A program made the position numbers and the translations under genes. From assembly GCF_002913045.1 (NCBI RefSeq), contig NZ_PPAF01000004.1, forward strand, positions 124,001 through 188,000: a DNA stretch of 64,000 bases. Direction: 5' to 3'. The notes below the pieces were generated by a model, which saw only the letters and a list, made by a program, of their open reading frames with translations, ran no database searches and was not told where the DNA came from. Shown piece by piece: positions 56,401-64,000 of this stretch (position 1 is its first letter; each line of letters begins with the position of its first letter). This stretch comes from Campylobacter concisus. Its GTDB lineage: Bacteria > Campylobacterota > Campylobacteria > Campylobacterales > Campylobacteraceae.

Positions 56401-56692
56401 CAAGCTAAAAGACAGTGTTAAAATAATAACACCTTTTAAAGATGTTTGTAAAAATTTAAAAGGGGCTGGTACCATTCACACCATGCAAGGCAAAGAAGCT
56501 GATGTTATTATCTTTGTCCTTGGCGGTGCTACAAAAGGTGCTAGAGCATGGGCTGCTAGTACGCCAAATTTACTAAATGTAGCACTAACAAGAGCAAAAG
56601 AGGTTGTTTATATAGTTGGCAACCGAGAAAATTGGTCTAATTTGCCATATTTTGAGGTAGCAGCTAGAAAAATAGATAAAGGACAGATTTGA
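53408..56692 (+). CDS. Upf1-like superfamily 1 helicase with a coiled-coil insert
   Basis: A 1094-residue protein starting with TTG at 53408 after AATAGGGC. It has Walker [15 protein letters not shown] near residue 332 and Walker [13 protein letters not shown] near residue 840. SF1 C-terminal motifs are [27 protein letters not shown] and [15 protein letters not shown]. This is the COG1112/AAA_12 (Upf1/Dna2-like) layout. About 180 residues between the Walker motifs form a heptad-rich coiled coil (residues about 520-720). The first 300 residues are unrecognised. I see no nuclease motif. Its stop overlaps hisF by 4 nt, although it has nothing to do with histidine synthesis. A role in defence or nucleic acid metabolism is inference; relatives often lie in accessory regions. 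Confidence 0.85.
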   Translation: MSKANTLKYFLLSQYLEPKTLDEPKKTNTKFKKSIDLDIANFDEKFMQILRAFDSSLLKNGIEISIYGSIFETDLLAIYISKLANSKFEKEQILDELRSEQTSFDKAFCYKFKLTGDLAFCKDDQNFALKDVNLDDDLTPFFTPNSSDDLFISTAPWAMARLNHLKEISQSDFSKECERIKDKLSIYKEKMELGKYIKLINDELKSALKTPFCNDFLRLEVKIINPNFKENDSLLNSFFIDDINLLIKFYESGRTHELTDQFLDEGSENKFERLDVRDEQNKRLVRDFFKAEEYPRSAFASDFALNFSQQIAVNNIIKKFKEKSGGIYSVNGAPGTGKTTLLKDVMAEIVTLRAMKLAQMSRHDIFVPVRDSSDKVLYFTLNKELQGYEMVVSSCNNGAVEILSKELSQLKSIGSYAGEIDYFKFIATRLLSADEKTNFGEKSFVSKLAWGLFCIPLGSKQNKSNFVFNAINGVKIEKTHSQFEDISKEFKEFIEQDGFLMGLGKYLATGEGVDDYDEAKEKFNQALHEVNLLFSEIRIKEEELKSINSELINIDKRLDNYNSARQIDELLRPLIDELDLSKNELEQKVAEANELAKLIGQNEILQEYLSTPIKPSFFIFQQILRTQAFEKYNNEARKVSEINRQIAEQNLKASKQNSENKEKNEAKLNELKAQITQLEEKILELNTKIDHLNKLNDDFVRRQKLIGRSEELDSFLNGSFNQSNEEIQKSMPFMMELGLDEKFHKTKLFNARIKLFKEALNLHKATIFACKEAVRTNLRALSVIFNDEKMAEKNGLEAKDRREIIKGLFLLTPVVSSTFASFNNSFKELLNGDIGLLLIDEAGQANLTNALGALLRSNMAVVVGDPLQLEPVVTLPPALNNAILRYCDAKDEFNLLKSSVQLRADKVQNIGTYIKGEGKSIWVGSPLIVHRRCANPMFKISNETTYDDMMILGRNSESKLSDPNIKTEWIDVSSDEWIGNYNKAEGMIVKELLDGKLAKLKDSVKIITPFKDVCKNLKGAGTIHTMQGKEADVIIFVLGGATKGARAWAASTPNLLNVALTRAKEVVYIVGNRENWSNLPYFEVAARKIDKGQI

Positions 56693-57444
56693 ATCATTTT
56701 GCAAAACGTATAATCCCATGCCTTGATGTAAAAGATGGTAGAGTTGTAAAAGGCGTAAATTTCGTAGGACTTGTCGATGCTGGAGATCCTGTCGAAATAG
56801 CTAAAAGATACAATGACGAGGGCGCTGATGAGCTTTGCTTTTTAGATATCACTGCCTCTCATCTTGGGCGTGATACGATAGTTGATGTCGTAAAAAAGGT
56901 CGCAAGTAAACTTTTTATCCCACTAACAGTTGGCGGAGGTATACGCACGATCGATGATATCTCACGTCTTTTAAATGCTGGCTGCGATAAAGTAAGCTTA
57001 AATTCATCAGCCATACAAGATCCAAATTTGATTGATGAGGCAGCTAAGAAATTTGGCTCGCAATGTATCGTAATTGCGATCGATGCCAAGAAGATCGAAA
57101 ATGGTTATAGTGTTTTTATAAATGGTGGCAGGATCGATACCAAAAAAGATGCCTTTTCTTGGGCGAAAGAGGTCGAGTCGCGTGGAGCAGGGGAGATATT
57201 GCTAACGTCTATGGACAATGACGGCGTCAAACAGGGCTTTAATCTTGAGCTAACAAAGGTATTTAGCACGCTTTCCATACCAACTATCGCAAGTGGCGGC
57301 GCTGGTAAGATGGAGCACTTTAAAGAGGCTTTTGAAGCCGGGGCTGATGCGTGTTTAGCTGCTTCGATATTTCACTTTGGCGAGATCGAGATAAAAAAAC
57401 TAAAAGAGTATCTCAAGACAAATGGTATTGAGGTTAGGCTCTGA
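56689..57444 (+). CDS. hisF: Imidazole glycerol phosphate synthase cyclase subunit
   Basis: The 251-residue barrel begins [19 protein letters not shown] (start TTG at 56689, overlapping the helicase stop as TTGA). It has the first catalytic Asp in [19 protein letters not shown], and the second catalytic Asp in [14 protein letters not shown]. HisF uses ammonia from HisH to make the imidazole ring and AICAR. It ends exactly at the start of the next gene (1-nt overlap). Other his genes are not in the window. Confidence 0.96.
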   Translation: MNHFAKRIIPCLDVKDGRVVKGVNFVGLVDAGDPVEIAKRYNDEGADELCFLDITASHLGRDTIVDVVKKVASKLFIPLTVGGGIRTIDDISRLLNAGCDKVSLNSSAIQDPNLIDEAAKKFGSQCIVIAIDAKKIENGYSVFINGGRIDTKKDAFSWAKEVESRGAGEILLTSMDNDGVKQGFNLELTKVFSTLSIPTIASGGAGKMEHFKEAFEAGADACLAASIFHFGEIEIKKLKEYLKTNGIEVRL

Positions 57445-58124
57445 TGTTAGTTATCTCTGCTGGAAAAAATGAAATTTTTGACTTTGCTTTGCCAATGGGT
57501 GTGGGGCTAGTTGATATGGCGATAAATTTGACAAAATTTTTGCAGAAACGAGCATGTATTGGAGCGGATGAAAAGGGTATAAATTTAAAAAATATCGATC
57601 CGCACTATCTTGCAAAGATTGAAGCTAAATTTGCAAACTCATCAAATCCAGAGCTACAAAATCTAATCCAAAATTTGTCAAAAAATCCTGAACGAAATTT
57701 GTATCAGATGCCAGAAAAAATAGTTTTCGTTGGCTCGGCAGGTCTTTATAAAGACGGTGAAATTTTACAAATTTATGAAAGTTCGGTTGGGGCAAATATA
57801 GAAATTTCTAGCGTAGAAAATAGATCTTATTCACCGATTGAGTGTGAAATTTCTTCTATAGTTTCACGTGGAACTATCAAAGCAAATTCGTCAAATTTTA
57901 TAACGACTGATAAAAATTTGGCTCATAAGATATTTGAAAAAGGCTATTTTTTAGAAAATATGGAGTTTTTTTCTGTTCTAAAAGTAGCTCAAATTTTTAA
58001 AATTCCAGCTTATGGAATTTTTGTAGCGACAAATTTTTGTGATAAAAATGCACATGCTGATTTTATAAAAAATCACGCAGAGGCCAAGAAAATTCTAACA
58101 AAATATATAAAGGAAAATATGTGA
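57444..58124 (+). CDS. Nucleoside phosphorylase/nucleosidase-like protein
   Basis: The 226-residue protein has a fold like the MTA/SAH nucleosidase and purine-nucleoside phosphorylase superfamily. [19 protein letters not shown] resembles the central strand, and the late block [28 protein letters not shown] has the ME pair that contacts the ribose. The expected catalytic Asp near SD is replaced by TNFCD. Similar genes stand beside rlmN in C. jejuni and are annotated as putative purine-nucleoside phosphorylase. The substrate is uncertain. It overlaps hisF by 1 nt and rlmN by 4 nt. Confidence 0.7.
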   Translation: MLVISAGKNEIFDFALPMGVGLVDMAINLTKFLQKRACIGADEKGINLKNIDPHYLAKIEAKFANSSNPELQNLIQNLSKNPERNLYQMPEKIVFVGSAGLYKDGEILQIYESSVGANIEISSVENRSYSPIECEISSIVSRGTIKANSSNFITTDKNLAHKIFEKGYFLENMEFFSVLKVAQIFKIPAYGIFVATNFCDKNAHADFIKNHAEAKKILTKYIKENM

Positions 58125-59257
58125 TAAATTTGCTTGATCTTAGTATTGATGAGCTAAAAGAGTTAGTTTCTCCACCATTTAGAGCAACACAAATCTACGA
58201 GTGGATATATAAAAAAAATGCAACCGAATTTAGCCAAATGCTAAATTTACCTAAAGATATGCGTCAAGATCTGGCTGAAAAATTTTATATCGATCCTTTA
58301 AAATGTGTAAAATTTGAGCAAAGTAGTGATGGTTCGATCAAGTATCTTTTTGAGCTAAAAGATGGGCTAAAGATAGAGAGTGTTTTGCTGCCGATGAAAG
58401 AGGAGATAAGTGATGAGAATGGAAAGATCAGTCGCCATGCTCGTTATACAGTTTGTGTTAGTTCACAGGTTGGCTGTAAAATGGGATGTGCTTTTTGTCT
58501 AACAGCAAAGGGTGGGCTTGTTAGAAATTTGACTGCAGGCGAGATTGTGGGGCAAATTTTATGGATAAAAAGAGAAAATAAAATACCTTATGAAAGACGT
58601 ATAAATGTCGTTTATATGGGTATGGGTGAGCCACTCGATAATCTTACTAACGTTAGTAAAGCGATCAAAATTTTAGCTCTTAACGAGGGTCTAGCCATAT
58701 CGCCACGTCGTCAAACCGTTTCAACTAGTGGCCTTGGCAGCCAGATAAAAAAGCTTGGTGAGATGGATCTTGGTGTGTTATTGGCCATATCGCTTCATGC
58801 TGTTACTAATGAGCTTAGAAGCCGTCTAATGCCGATAAATAAGGCGTATAATATCGAAGCTGTTATGGATGCTGTTAGGGGATTTCCTATCGATATGCGC
58901 AAACGCGTGATGTTTGAATACCTTGTTATCAAGGACCTAAATGACAGCGTTAGTGATGCAAAAAAGCTGGTAAAACTGCTGCATGGTATCAAGGCAAAGG
59001 TAAATTTGATCTATTTTAACCCGCATGAAGGTAGTGAATTTGGACGACCTGAGCTTACCAGCATGCTAAAATTTCAAGAATATCTAAGAGATCACGGTGT
59101 TACTTGCACGATCAGACAGAGCAAAGGACTTGATATAAGTGCAGCTTGCGGGCAATTAAAACAACGCAATGAAAATGCAAAATTTAAAGCTATTTCCAGC
59201 GATAAAAATTTAAAAACACATTCACTTGAAGATAATAGTAAAGCCAGTGTGAGTTAG
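58121..59257 (+). CDS. rlmN: Dual-specificity 23S rRNA/tRNA adenine-C2 methyltransferase RlmN
   Basis: The 378-residue radical-SAM protein has the [14 protein letters not shown] cluster motif (CxxxCxxC) near residue 117, GMGEPLDN, and the second catalytic cysteine near the end (DISAACGQL). It methylates C2 of A2503 in 23S rRNA and A37 in some tRNAs. Start GTG at 58121 overlaps the preceding stop (GTGA). A polar tail of about 30 residues ([15 protein letters not shown]…) extends past the usual end. Confidence 0.95.
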   Translation: MINLLDLSIDELKELVSPPFRATQIYEWIYKKNATEFSQMLNLPKDMRQDLAEKFYIDPLKCVKFEQSSDGSIKYLFELKDGLKIESVLLPMKEEISDENGKISRHARYTVCVSSQVGCKMGCAFCLTAKGGLVRNLTAGEIVGQILWIKRENKIPYERRINVVYMGMGEPLDNLTNVSKAIKILALNEGLAISPRRQTVSTSGLGSQIKKLGEMDLGVLLAISLHAVTNELRSRLMPINKAYNIEAVMDAVRGFPIDMRKRVMFEYLVIKDLNDSVSDAKKLVKLLHGIKAKVNLIYFNPHEGSEFGRPELTSMLKFQEYLRDHGVTCTIRQSKGLDISAACGQLKQRNENAKFKAISSDKNLKTHSLEDNSKASVS

Positions 59258-59258
59258 A

Positions 59259-59369
59259 ATGAGTGCACTTGATATAGCCGAAATAGTCTTTGTTGCTGTT
59301 GTGGTTTTACTTGGATTAGGGCTTATTTTAAAAGTTTTAAAAGATGAAAACGATAGGCATAAATTCTAA
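59259..59369 (+). CDS. 36-residue single-span membrane peptide
   Basis: ATG at 59259, 1 nt after the rlmN stop, opens 36 codons ending in TAA at 59367. The product is SALDIAEIVFVAVVVLLGLG and onward, one hydrophobic helix of about 20 residues and a basic/acidic tail (KVLKDENDRHKF). Its N-out/C-in layout follows the positive-inside rule. Coupling to rlmN and the clean membrane helix favour a real small gene. Function is unknown. Confidence 0.6.
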   Translation: MSALDIAEIVFVAVVVLLGLGLILKVLKDENDRHKF

Positions 59370-59528
59370 GCCTTAACATCAAGATAAAATCTAACCCTCA
59401 TAAAGAAATAAAATGGAGTATTAATTGCATAAACTATAAAATTGTCATTGTGGTATTTAAAAGCGATAAACTTTGGCAAAATGTAGGTAAAGGTTTATGA
59501 GAAATAGAAATTTATTAAAAAATTTAGA

Positions 59529-60443
59529 CTAAAGTAAGCTCTCTTTTGCAAATCTGTAAAACTCGTTTTCAGCGTCAAATTTGCTTTTTATGTTATAAAA
59601 AATTTCATCAAATTTAAAAGAAATTTCATCTGAGTGGAGCAAGAGTCTTTTTGCTCCAGTTAAATTTATCCGTTCACGCTCGCTCATCTCTTTATCTAAA
59701 ATTTTCTCGATCTGCGGACGTGACAAACCATAAAGTGGTTCGCCAAGTATCTTGTGTTTCACATGAAACAAATGTAAGCGAATTTGATGCTGTCTACCAG
59801 TGAGTGGGATAGCCCGAAGTAAAGTCGTATCAATATCATCAAAATATCTGATCGGCAAAATTTTAGTCACAGCACTCTTACCGTTCTCACAAATTTGCAT
59901 TCGCATTTTCACATCGTCGTAGTTGTTTGCTAGATCCATCTTGGTATCGATAGTAAATTCTCGCTCTATCTTACCTTGCACCATCGCGACGTAGCTTTTA
60001 GAAACCTCTCTGTTTTCAAAAATTTTCTTTAATTTAATAGTAGAATTTCTATCTTTTCCAACGACTATCACGCCACTCGTCTCAAAGTCCAGCCTATGTG
60101 CCACGCTCGCTTCTCGCCCAAAAAGCGTATAAATTTCATCATTTAGCGAGTATTCGCAGTGTCTGCCGTTTGGATGACTCAGCACGCCACTTGGCTTGTC
60201 AAAAACTGCAAAATTCTCGCATTCAAAGATCGGCTTAAGCCCCTTTGGCTCTGCCTCATAGTCGATCAAAAAGACGTCGCCACATAAAATAGCATTTTTT
60301 TCGCTCACGACATTGCCGCCACATATCAGCCTGCCCTTGTCAATGAGGCGCTGAGTTTGACTCATAGTAAAGCCATTTTGCAGTAAAATTTCATAGGATT
60401 TTTGCTGATTTGCTGTGGCAATAAATTTATTTACATATGGCAA
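59529..60443 (-). CDS. RluA-family pseudouridine synthase
   Basis: The 304-residue protein has an S4-like N-terminal region (SQTQRLIDKGRLICGGNVVSE) and the RluA catalytic motif VAHRLDFETSGVIVVGK with the nucleophilic Asp near residue 118. TGRQHQIRLHLFHVKH follows. It isomerises uridines in rRNA or tRNA; RluC/RluD/TruC-type targets cannot be told apart here. The C-terminal 60 residues are less conserved. It diverges from purB, with 185 nt between them, an arrangement I recall from C. jejuni (Cj0022c-purB-nrdA). Confidence 0.87.
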   Translation of the reverse strand: MPYVNKFIATANQQKSYEILLQNGFTMSQTQRLIDKGRLICGGNVVSEKNAILCGDVFLIDYEAEPKGLKPIFECENFAVFDKPSGVLSHPNGRHCEYSLNDEIYTLFGREASVAHRLDFETSGVIVVGKDRNSTIKLKKIFENREVSKSYVAMVQGKIEREFTIDTKMDLANNYDDVKMRMQICENGKSAVTKILPIRYFDDIDTTLLRAIPLTGRQHQIRLHLFHVKHKILGEPLYGLSRPQIEKILDKEMSERERINLTGAKRLLLHSDEISFKFDEIFYNIKSKFDAENEFYRFAKESLL

Positions 60444-60522
60444 AAATAATCCTTTTGAAAAAAATGAGCTTTATTAAGCACAAATTTATAAGTATATAAC
60501 CGACATTTCAGCCCGGATTTTA

Positions 60523-60528
60523 TATAAT
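60523..60528 (+). promoter_or_regulatory. -10 element upstream of purB
   Basis: TATAAT in GGATTTTATATAATC, preceded by T-rich sequence. It lies 101 nt before the purB ATG, leaving a leader of about 95 nt that contains no obvious fold. Confidence 0.5.
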
Positions 60529-60628
60529 CAAAACTTAAATTTAGAGAAATTGCACGACGTGATTTCTGGCTTAAAAAGCCAAATTTATACTTTTAGGACA
60601 AAAGCAAACTAATACAAAAGGTTCAACA

Positions 60629-61960
60629 ATGGTCGAAAGATACTCGCGTAAAGAGATGGCTGATAAGTGGAGCATGCAAGCAAAGTATGATGCTTGGCTC
60701 AAGGTAGAAAAAGCTGCTGTTAAAGCTTGGAATAAGCTTGGCTTCATAAGCGACAGCGACTGTGAGAAAATTTGCAAAAACGCTAAATTTGAAGTGGCTC
60801 GTATCGATGAGATAGAAAAGACAACAAAGCACGACGTCATCGCGTTTTTAACAAGCGTAAGCGAGAGCCTTGGCGAGGAGAGTAGGTTCGTGCACTACGG
60901 CATGACCTCAAGCGACTGCATCGACACAGCCGTCGCACTTCAGATGAAAGAGAGCCTAGAGCTCATTATTAGCGACGTTGAGGAGTTCATGAAGGCGGTC
61001 AAAAACAGGGCAAACGAGCACAAGCACACGCTCATGGTCGGCAGAAGTCACGGCATCCACGGCGAGCCGATAACTTTTGGCCTTGTGCTTGCCATCTGGT
61101 ACGACGAGATTGCAAGGGCGCTAAAGCTCATCAAAGATGCAAAAGATACGATCAGTTACGGCAAGCTCTCAGGTGCTATGGGAAATTTAGCCCACGCTCC
61201 GATGGAATTTGAAGAGCTAACATGCGAGGAGCTAGGTCTTAAAGCTGCCCCAGCGTCAAATCAAGTGATCCAGCGCGACCGCTATGCCCATGTGGTAAGC
61301 GCCATCGCAGTTCTAGCCTCTACTTGTGAGAAGATCGCAGTTGCCATTAGGCACTACCAAAGGACCGAGGTTTATGAGGCAGAGGAGTATTTTAGCCCAG
61401 GACAAAAGGGCTCAAGCGCTATGCCACACAAGCGCAATCCAGTCCTTAGCGAAAACATCACCGGCCTTTGCAGGGTGCTACGCTCATACGTTACGCCTGC
61501 ACTTGAAAACGTCGCCCTTTGGCACGAGCGCGATATCAGCCACAGCTCGGTTGAGAGATTTATCCTGCCAGATATGTTTATCACGGCTGATTTTATGCTG
61601 GTTCGCATCAAAAATTTGATAGCAAATTTAGTCGTATATCCAGAAAATATGATGAAAAATTTAAATTTAACAGGTGGACTAGTCTTTTCACAGCGCGTAC
61701 TTTTACAACTGCCGCAGCGCGGAATTTCTAGAGAGGACGCCTATAAGATCGTTCAGCGTAACGCAATGAAGGTCTGGGCGGACTTGCAAGAGGGCAAAAA
61801 AGCGATCGATGAGCAAGGTCACAGCCTATTTTTGCAAAATTTGCTAAACGACGAGGACCTAATTAAGAGCCTTAGTAAAGATGAGATCAAAGAGTGCTTT
61901 GACTACAACTACTACACCAAAAATGTAGATAGAATTTTTGCCAGAGTCTTTGGCAAGTAA
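60629..61960 (+). CDS. purB: Adenylosuccinate lyase
   Basis: The 443-residue protein has the aspartase/fumarase-family signature SSAMPHKRNPVLSENI near residue 270 (with the catalytic Ser), GRSHGIHGEPITFG, and FVHYGMTSSDCIDTAVAL. It acts twice in purine synthesis, releasing fumarate from SAICAR and from adenylosuccinate. Length and N-terminus (MVERYSRKEMADKW) are standard. A perfect hairpin ends the transcript. Confidence 0.97.
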   Translation: MVERYSRKEMADKWSMQAKYDAWLKVEKAAVKAWNKLGFISDSDCEKICKNAKFEVARIDEIEKTTKHDVIAFLTSVSESLGEESRFVHYGMTSSDCIDTAVALQMKESLELIISDVEEFMKAVKNRANEHKHTLMVGRSHGIHGEPITFGLVLAIWYDEIARALKLIKDAKDTISYGKLSGAMGNLAHAPMEFEELTCEELGLKAAPASNQVIQRDRYAHVVSAIAVLASTCEKIAVAIRHYQRTEVYEAEEYFSPGQKGSSAMPHKRNPVLSENITGLCRVLRSYVTPALENVALWHERDISHSSVERFILPDMFITADFMLVRIKNLIANLVVYPENMMKNLNLTGGLVFSQRVLLQLPQRGISREDAYKIVQRNAMKVWADLQEGKKAIDEQGHSLFLQNLLNDEDLIKSLSKDEIKECFDYNYYTKNVDRIFARVFGK

Positions 61961-61968
61961 ATTTAAAT

Positions 61969-61994
61969 GCAAGAAGCAAATTTATGCTTCTTGC
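61969..61994 (+). terminator. Terminator of purB
   Basis: Perfect 10-bp stem GCAAGAAGCA (61969-61978) and TGCTTCTTGC (61985-61994), 6-nt loop, followed by TTTAAG; 8 nt past the purB stop. Confidence 0.8.
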
Positions 61995-62180
61995 TTTAAG
62001 ACATCACTTCAAAAATTTTTATAATCATTTTAAAATAAGATCAAAATTTTTTAATTTTTTAAAAATAAAATATTATTTTTTGAGTCAAATTTTATATTTA
62101 AAAGCACTTTTTTAACAAAGAGAGTTTTTATCTCCTTTTGGATAAAATCCCAAATTAAAATTTAGCATGGAGAGATATTT

Positions 62181-64000
62181 TTGAAAGTTATAAAACGTAA
62201 TGGCAGAACCGAAGAGCTTGATATAAGTAAGATCAAAAAATACACAAACGAAGCAGTCCTTGGACTAAGCAATGTAAGTCTTAGCGAGCTTGAAGTGGAC
62301 GCAAAAATCCAGTTTAGAGATATGATAACGACTGAGGAAATTCAGCAAACTCTTATAAAAACAGCAGTTGATAAGATAGACATCGACCGCCCAAACTGGA
62401 CATTTGTCGCTGCGAGACTATTTTTGTTCGACCTTTATCACAAAGTATCTGGCTTTAACGGCTACAATCACCTAAAAGACTACCTAGTAAAAGGTGAAAA
62501 AGTAGGCCGTATCATCCCTGGACTAAAAGAGAAGTACGATCTTGAGGATCTAAACGCTTACATCAAGCCTGAGCGTGACCTTCAGTTTGCATACCTTGGT
62601 ATCAAGACGCTTTATGATCGCTACCTCATCAAAGATAAGAGCGGCATGCCGATCGAACTGCCACAGCACATGTTTATGGCGATCGCGATGTTTCTAGCGC
62701 AAAACGAGCTAGATAGTCAAGGTTGGGCTAAGAAATTTTACGACCTCATCTCTAAATTTGAAGTGATGTTAGCCACGCCAACGCTCTCAAACGCAAGGAC
62801 TACACGTCACCAGCTAAGTAGCTGTTACGTAGGCAGTACGCCTGATAATATTGAGGGCATTTTTGATAGCTACAAAGAGATGGCGCTACTTTCAAAATTT
62901 GGTGGCGGTATCGGCTGGGACTGGAGCAAGGTGCGTGCGATGGGTGGCAGTATCGACGGACACAAAAACGCAGCTGGCGGTATCATACCATTTTTAAAAG
63001 TGACAAACGACATCGCAGTAGCGGTCGATCAGCTAGGCACTAGAAAGGGTGCGATCGCTGTTTATATCGAGCCTTGGCATATGGACGTGAGCGATTTTCT
63101 CGATCTTCGTAAAAACTCAGGCGAGGAGAGACGCCGTGCACACGAGCTTTTTCCTGCACTTTGGATAAACGACCTATTTATGAAGCGTGTCAAAGAAAAT
63201 GGCCGCTGGAGCCTCTTTGATCCAGCTCAAGTAAGCGACCTTTGCGACCTTTATGGTGAGGAGTTTGAGAAGAGATATTTAGAGTATGAAAATGACGAAA
63301 ATATCCAGAAAAACACCATCCTAGCAAAAGAGCTTTGGAAGAAAATTTTAACTAGCTATTTTGAAACGGGCATGCCATTTTTATGCTTTAAAGATAACGC
63401 CAACAAAACAAATCCAAATAACCACGAGGGTATCATCAGAAGCTCAAATTTATGCACCGAAATTTTCCAAAACACAGCGCCAAACTACTATAAGATCAAG
63501 ATCACTTATGAAGACGGTGGCGAGGAGCTATTTGACGAAGAAGAAGACGTCACGGTCGATAGTGGCATAACTAAAAAAGCCAAAAAGCTTAGCGCGCTTG
63601 ATAGCCTAAAAGGCAAGCAAATTTTCATCGTAGAAAAAGAGAGTATCGAAGGCAAAACGGCAGTTTGCAACCTTGCAAGTATAAATTTAAGCAAGATAAA
63701 CAGCAAAGAGGACATCGAGCGTGTCGTGCCGATAGCTATTAGAATGCTTGATAACGTTATAGATCTAAATTTCTACCCGCACAAAAAGGTAAAACACACA
63801 AACCTAGCTTCTCGCTCGATCGGCCTTGGCGTCATGGGTGAGGCGCAAATGCTAGCTGAGAAAAACGTAAAATGGGGCAGCTATGAGCACTTGGCGCTCA
63901 TTGACAGCATAATGGAAAACATAAGCTACAACGCCATCTACGCTAGCTCAAATTTAGCCGTAGAAAAGGGTATATATCCAAAATTTGAAGGCTCAAAATG
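62181..64000 (+). CDS. nrdA: Ribonucleoside-diphosphate reductase alpha subunit, class Ia (3' end outside window)
   Basis: The frame opens with TTG at 62181, after GGAGAGA at 62169-62175, and stays open to the window end (606 codons). It begins KVIKRNGRTEELDISKIKKY, an ATP-cone domain. Active-site motifs of the NrdA core follow: TLSNARTTRHQLSSCYVG (first redox Cys), SKFGGGIGWDWS and RSSNLCTEIFQNT (the N-x-C-x-E catalytic group). About 60 residues (acidic, GGEELFDEEEDVTVDSG) sit between this and the next core motif CNLASINLSKI, unlike E. coli NrdA. The enzyme makes deoxynucleotides aerobically with NrdB. It follows purB, as in C. jejuni. Confidence 0.95.
   Translation, partial: MKVIKRNGRTEELDISKIKKYTNEAVLGLSNVSLSELEVDAKIQFRDMITTEEIQQTLIKTAVDKIDIDRPNWTFVAARLFLFDLYHKVSGFNGYNHLKDYLVKGEKVGRIIPGLKEKYDLEDLNAYIKPERDLQFAYLGIKTLYDRYLIKDKSGMPIELPQHMFMAIAMFLAQNELDSQGWAKKFYDLISKFEVMLATPTLSNARTTRHQLSSCYVGSTPDNIEGIFDSYKEMALLSKFGGGIGWDWSKVRAMGGSIDGHKNAAGGIIPFLKVTNDIAVAVDQLGTRKGAIAVYIEPWHMDVSDFLDLRKNSGEERRRAHELFPALWINDLFMKRVKENGRWSLFDPAQVSDLCDLYGEEFEKRYLEYENDENIQKNTILAKELWKKILTSYFETGMPFLCFKDNANKTNPNNHEGIIRSSNLCTEIFQNTAPNYYKIKITYEDGGEELFDEEEDVTVDSGITKKAKKLSALDSLKGKQIFIVEKESIEGKTAVCNLASINLSKINSKEDIERVVPIAIRMLDNVIDLNFYPHKKVKHTNLASRSIGLGVMGEAQMLAEKNVKWGSYEHLALIDSIMENISYNAIYASSNLAVEKGIYPKFEGSK

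Noticed and set aside
53408-56692. Helicase as a RecD/UvrD-type repair enzyme or a complete defence operon
   Set aside because: The motif set is Upf1-like, not RecD or UvrD. No nuclease, methylase or toxin partner is adjacent, so a full defence system cannot be claimed.

Overview
The window reads as the chromosome of an AT-rich Campylobacter. The supporting signs are FliK-FlgD-FlgE hook genes behind a sigma-54 promoter, a second long hook protein, LuxS, ThyX, RNase J, a fused CcsBA haem lyase, small SRP RNA, and a leftward dnaA-dnaN-gyrB block beside ruvC. An oral species such as C. concisus is my best guess, because of the octahaem sulfite reductase cluster and the N/S-oxide reductase, but the species call is inference. 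Coding density is high, operons are tightly coupled (many 1-11 nt overlaps), and GTG/TTG starts are common.

Layout. 1-2.7 kb: the 3' end of a zinc-ribbon protein, then rnhA, rnc and aroC. 2.7-3.5 kb: a broken autotransporter gene. 3.6-5.2 kb: a Y-family polymerase paired with a YolD-like protein. 5.2-8.2 kb: a periplasmic molybdopterin N/S-oxide reductase and its mono-haem cytochrome. 8.6-10.9 kb: a GC-rich islet (Sel1-repeat protein, proC with an extra insert, lipoprotein). 11.1-13 kb: typA. 13-16.8 kb: fliK-flgD-flgE. 16.9-19.4 kb: a hypothetical gene, SRP RNA (ffs), an HD-domain gene and a tailed queF. 19.4-24.4 kb: gyrB, dnaN, dnaA and the probable replication origin. 24.4-32.8 kb: ruvC, a MOSC protein, luxS, an orphan adenine methylase, thyX, the large hook protein, an antiporter and pyrE.

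33.0-47.9 kb is the most coherent system: a sulfite-respiration (Mcc-type) locus. It holds a two-component pair whose sensor carries its own CxxCH haem site, an octahaem reductase with the rare CX15CH motif (MccA), a prolyl isomerase, an iron-sulfur protein and an NrfD-like quinol dehydrogenase. A dedicated CcsBA haem lyase, a Sel1-repeat protein, a double NosL protein, an FtsX-type ABC transporter, a polytopic CPYC membrane protein and a degenerate NosL-like protein follow. The likely flow is quinol to MccD to MccC to MccA to sulfite. The second half plausibly supplies copper and maturation functions.

48-53.3 kb holds an AT-rich orphan, then rluB, kdsD, rnj and rsmA on the minus strand. 53.4-56.7 kb is a 1094-residue Upf1-like SF1 helicase with coiled coil, co-transcribed with hisF, a nucleoside-phosphorylase-like gene, rlmN and a 36-residue membrane peptide. 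59.5-64 kb holds an RluA-type synthase, purB and the start of nrdA. I saw no tRNA, 16S/23S rRNA, insertion sequence, integrase or CRISPR array.
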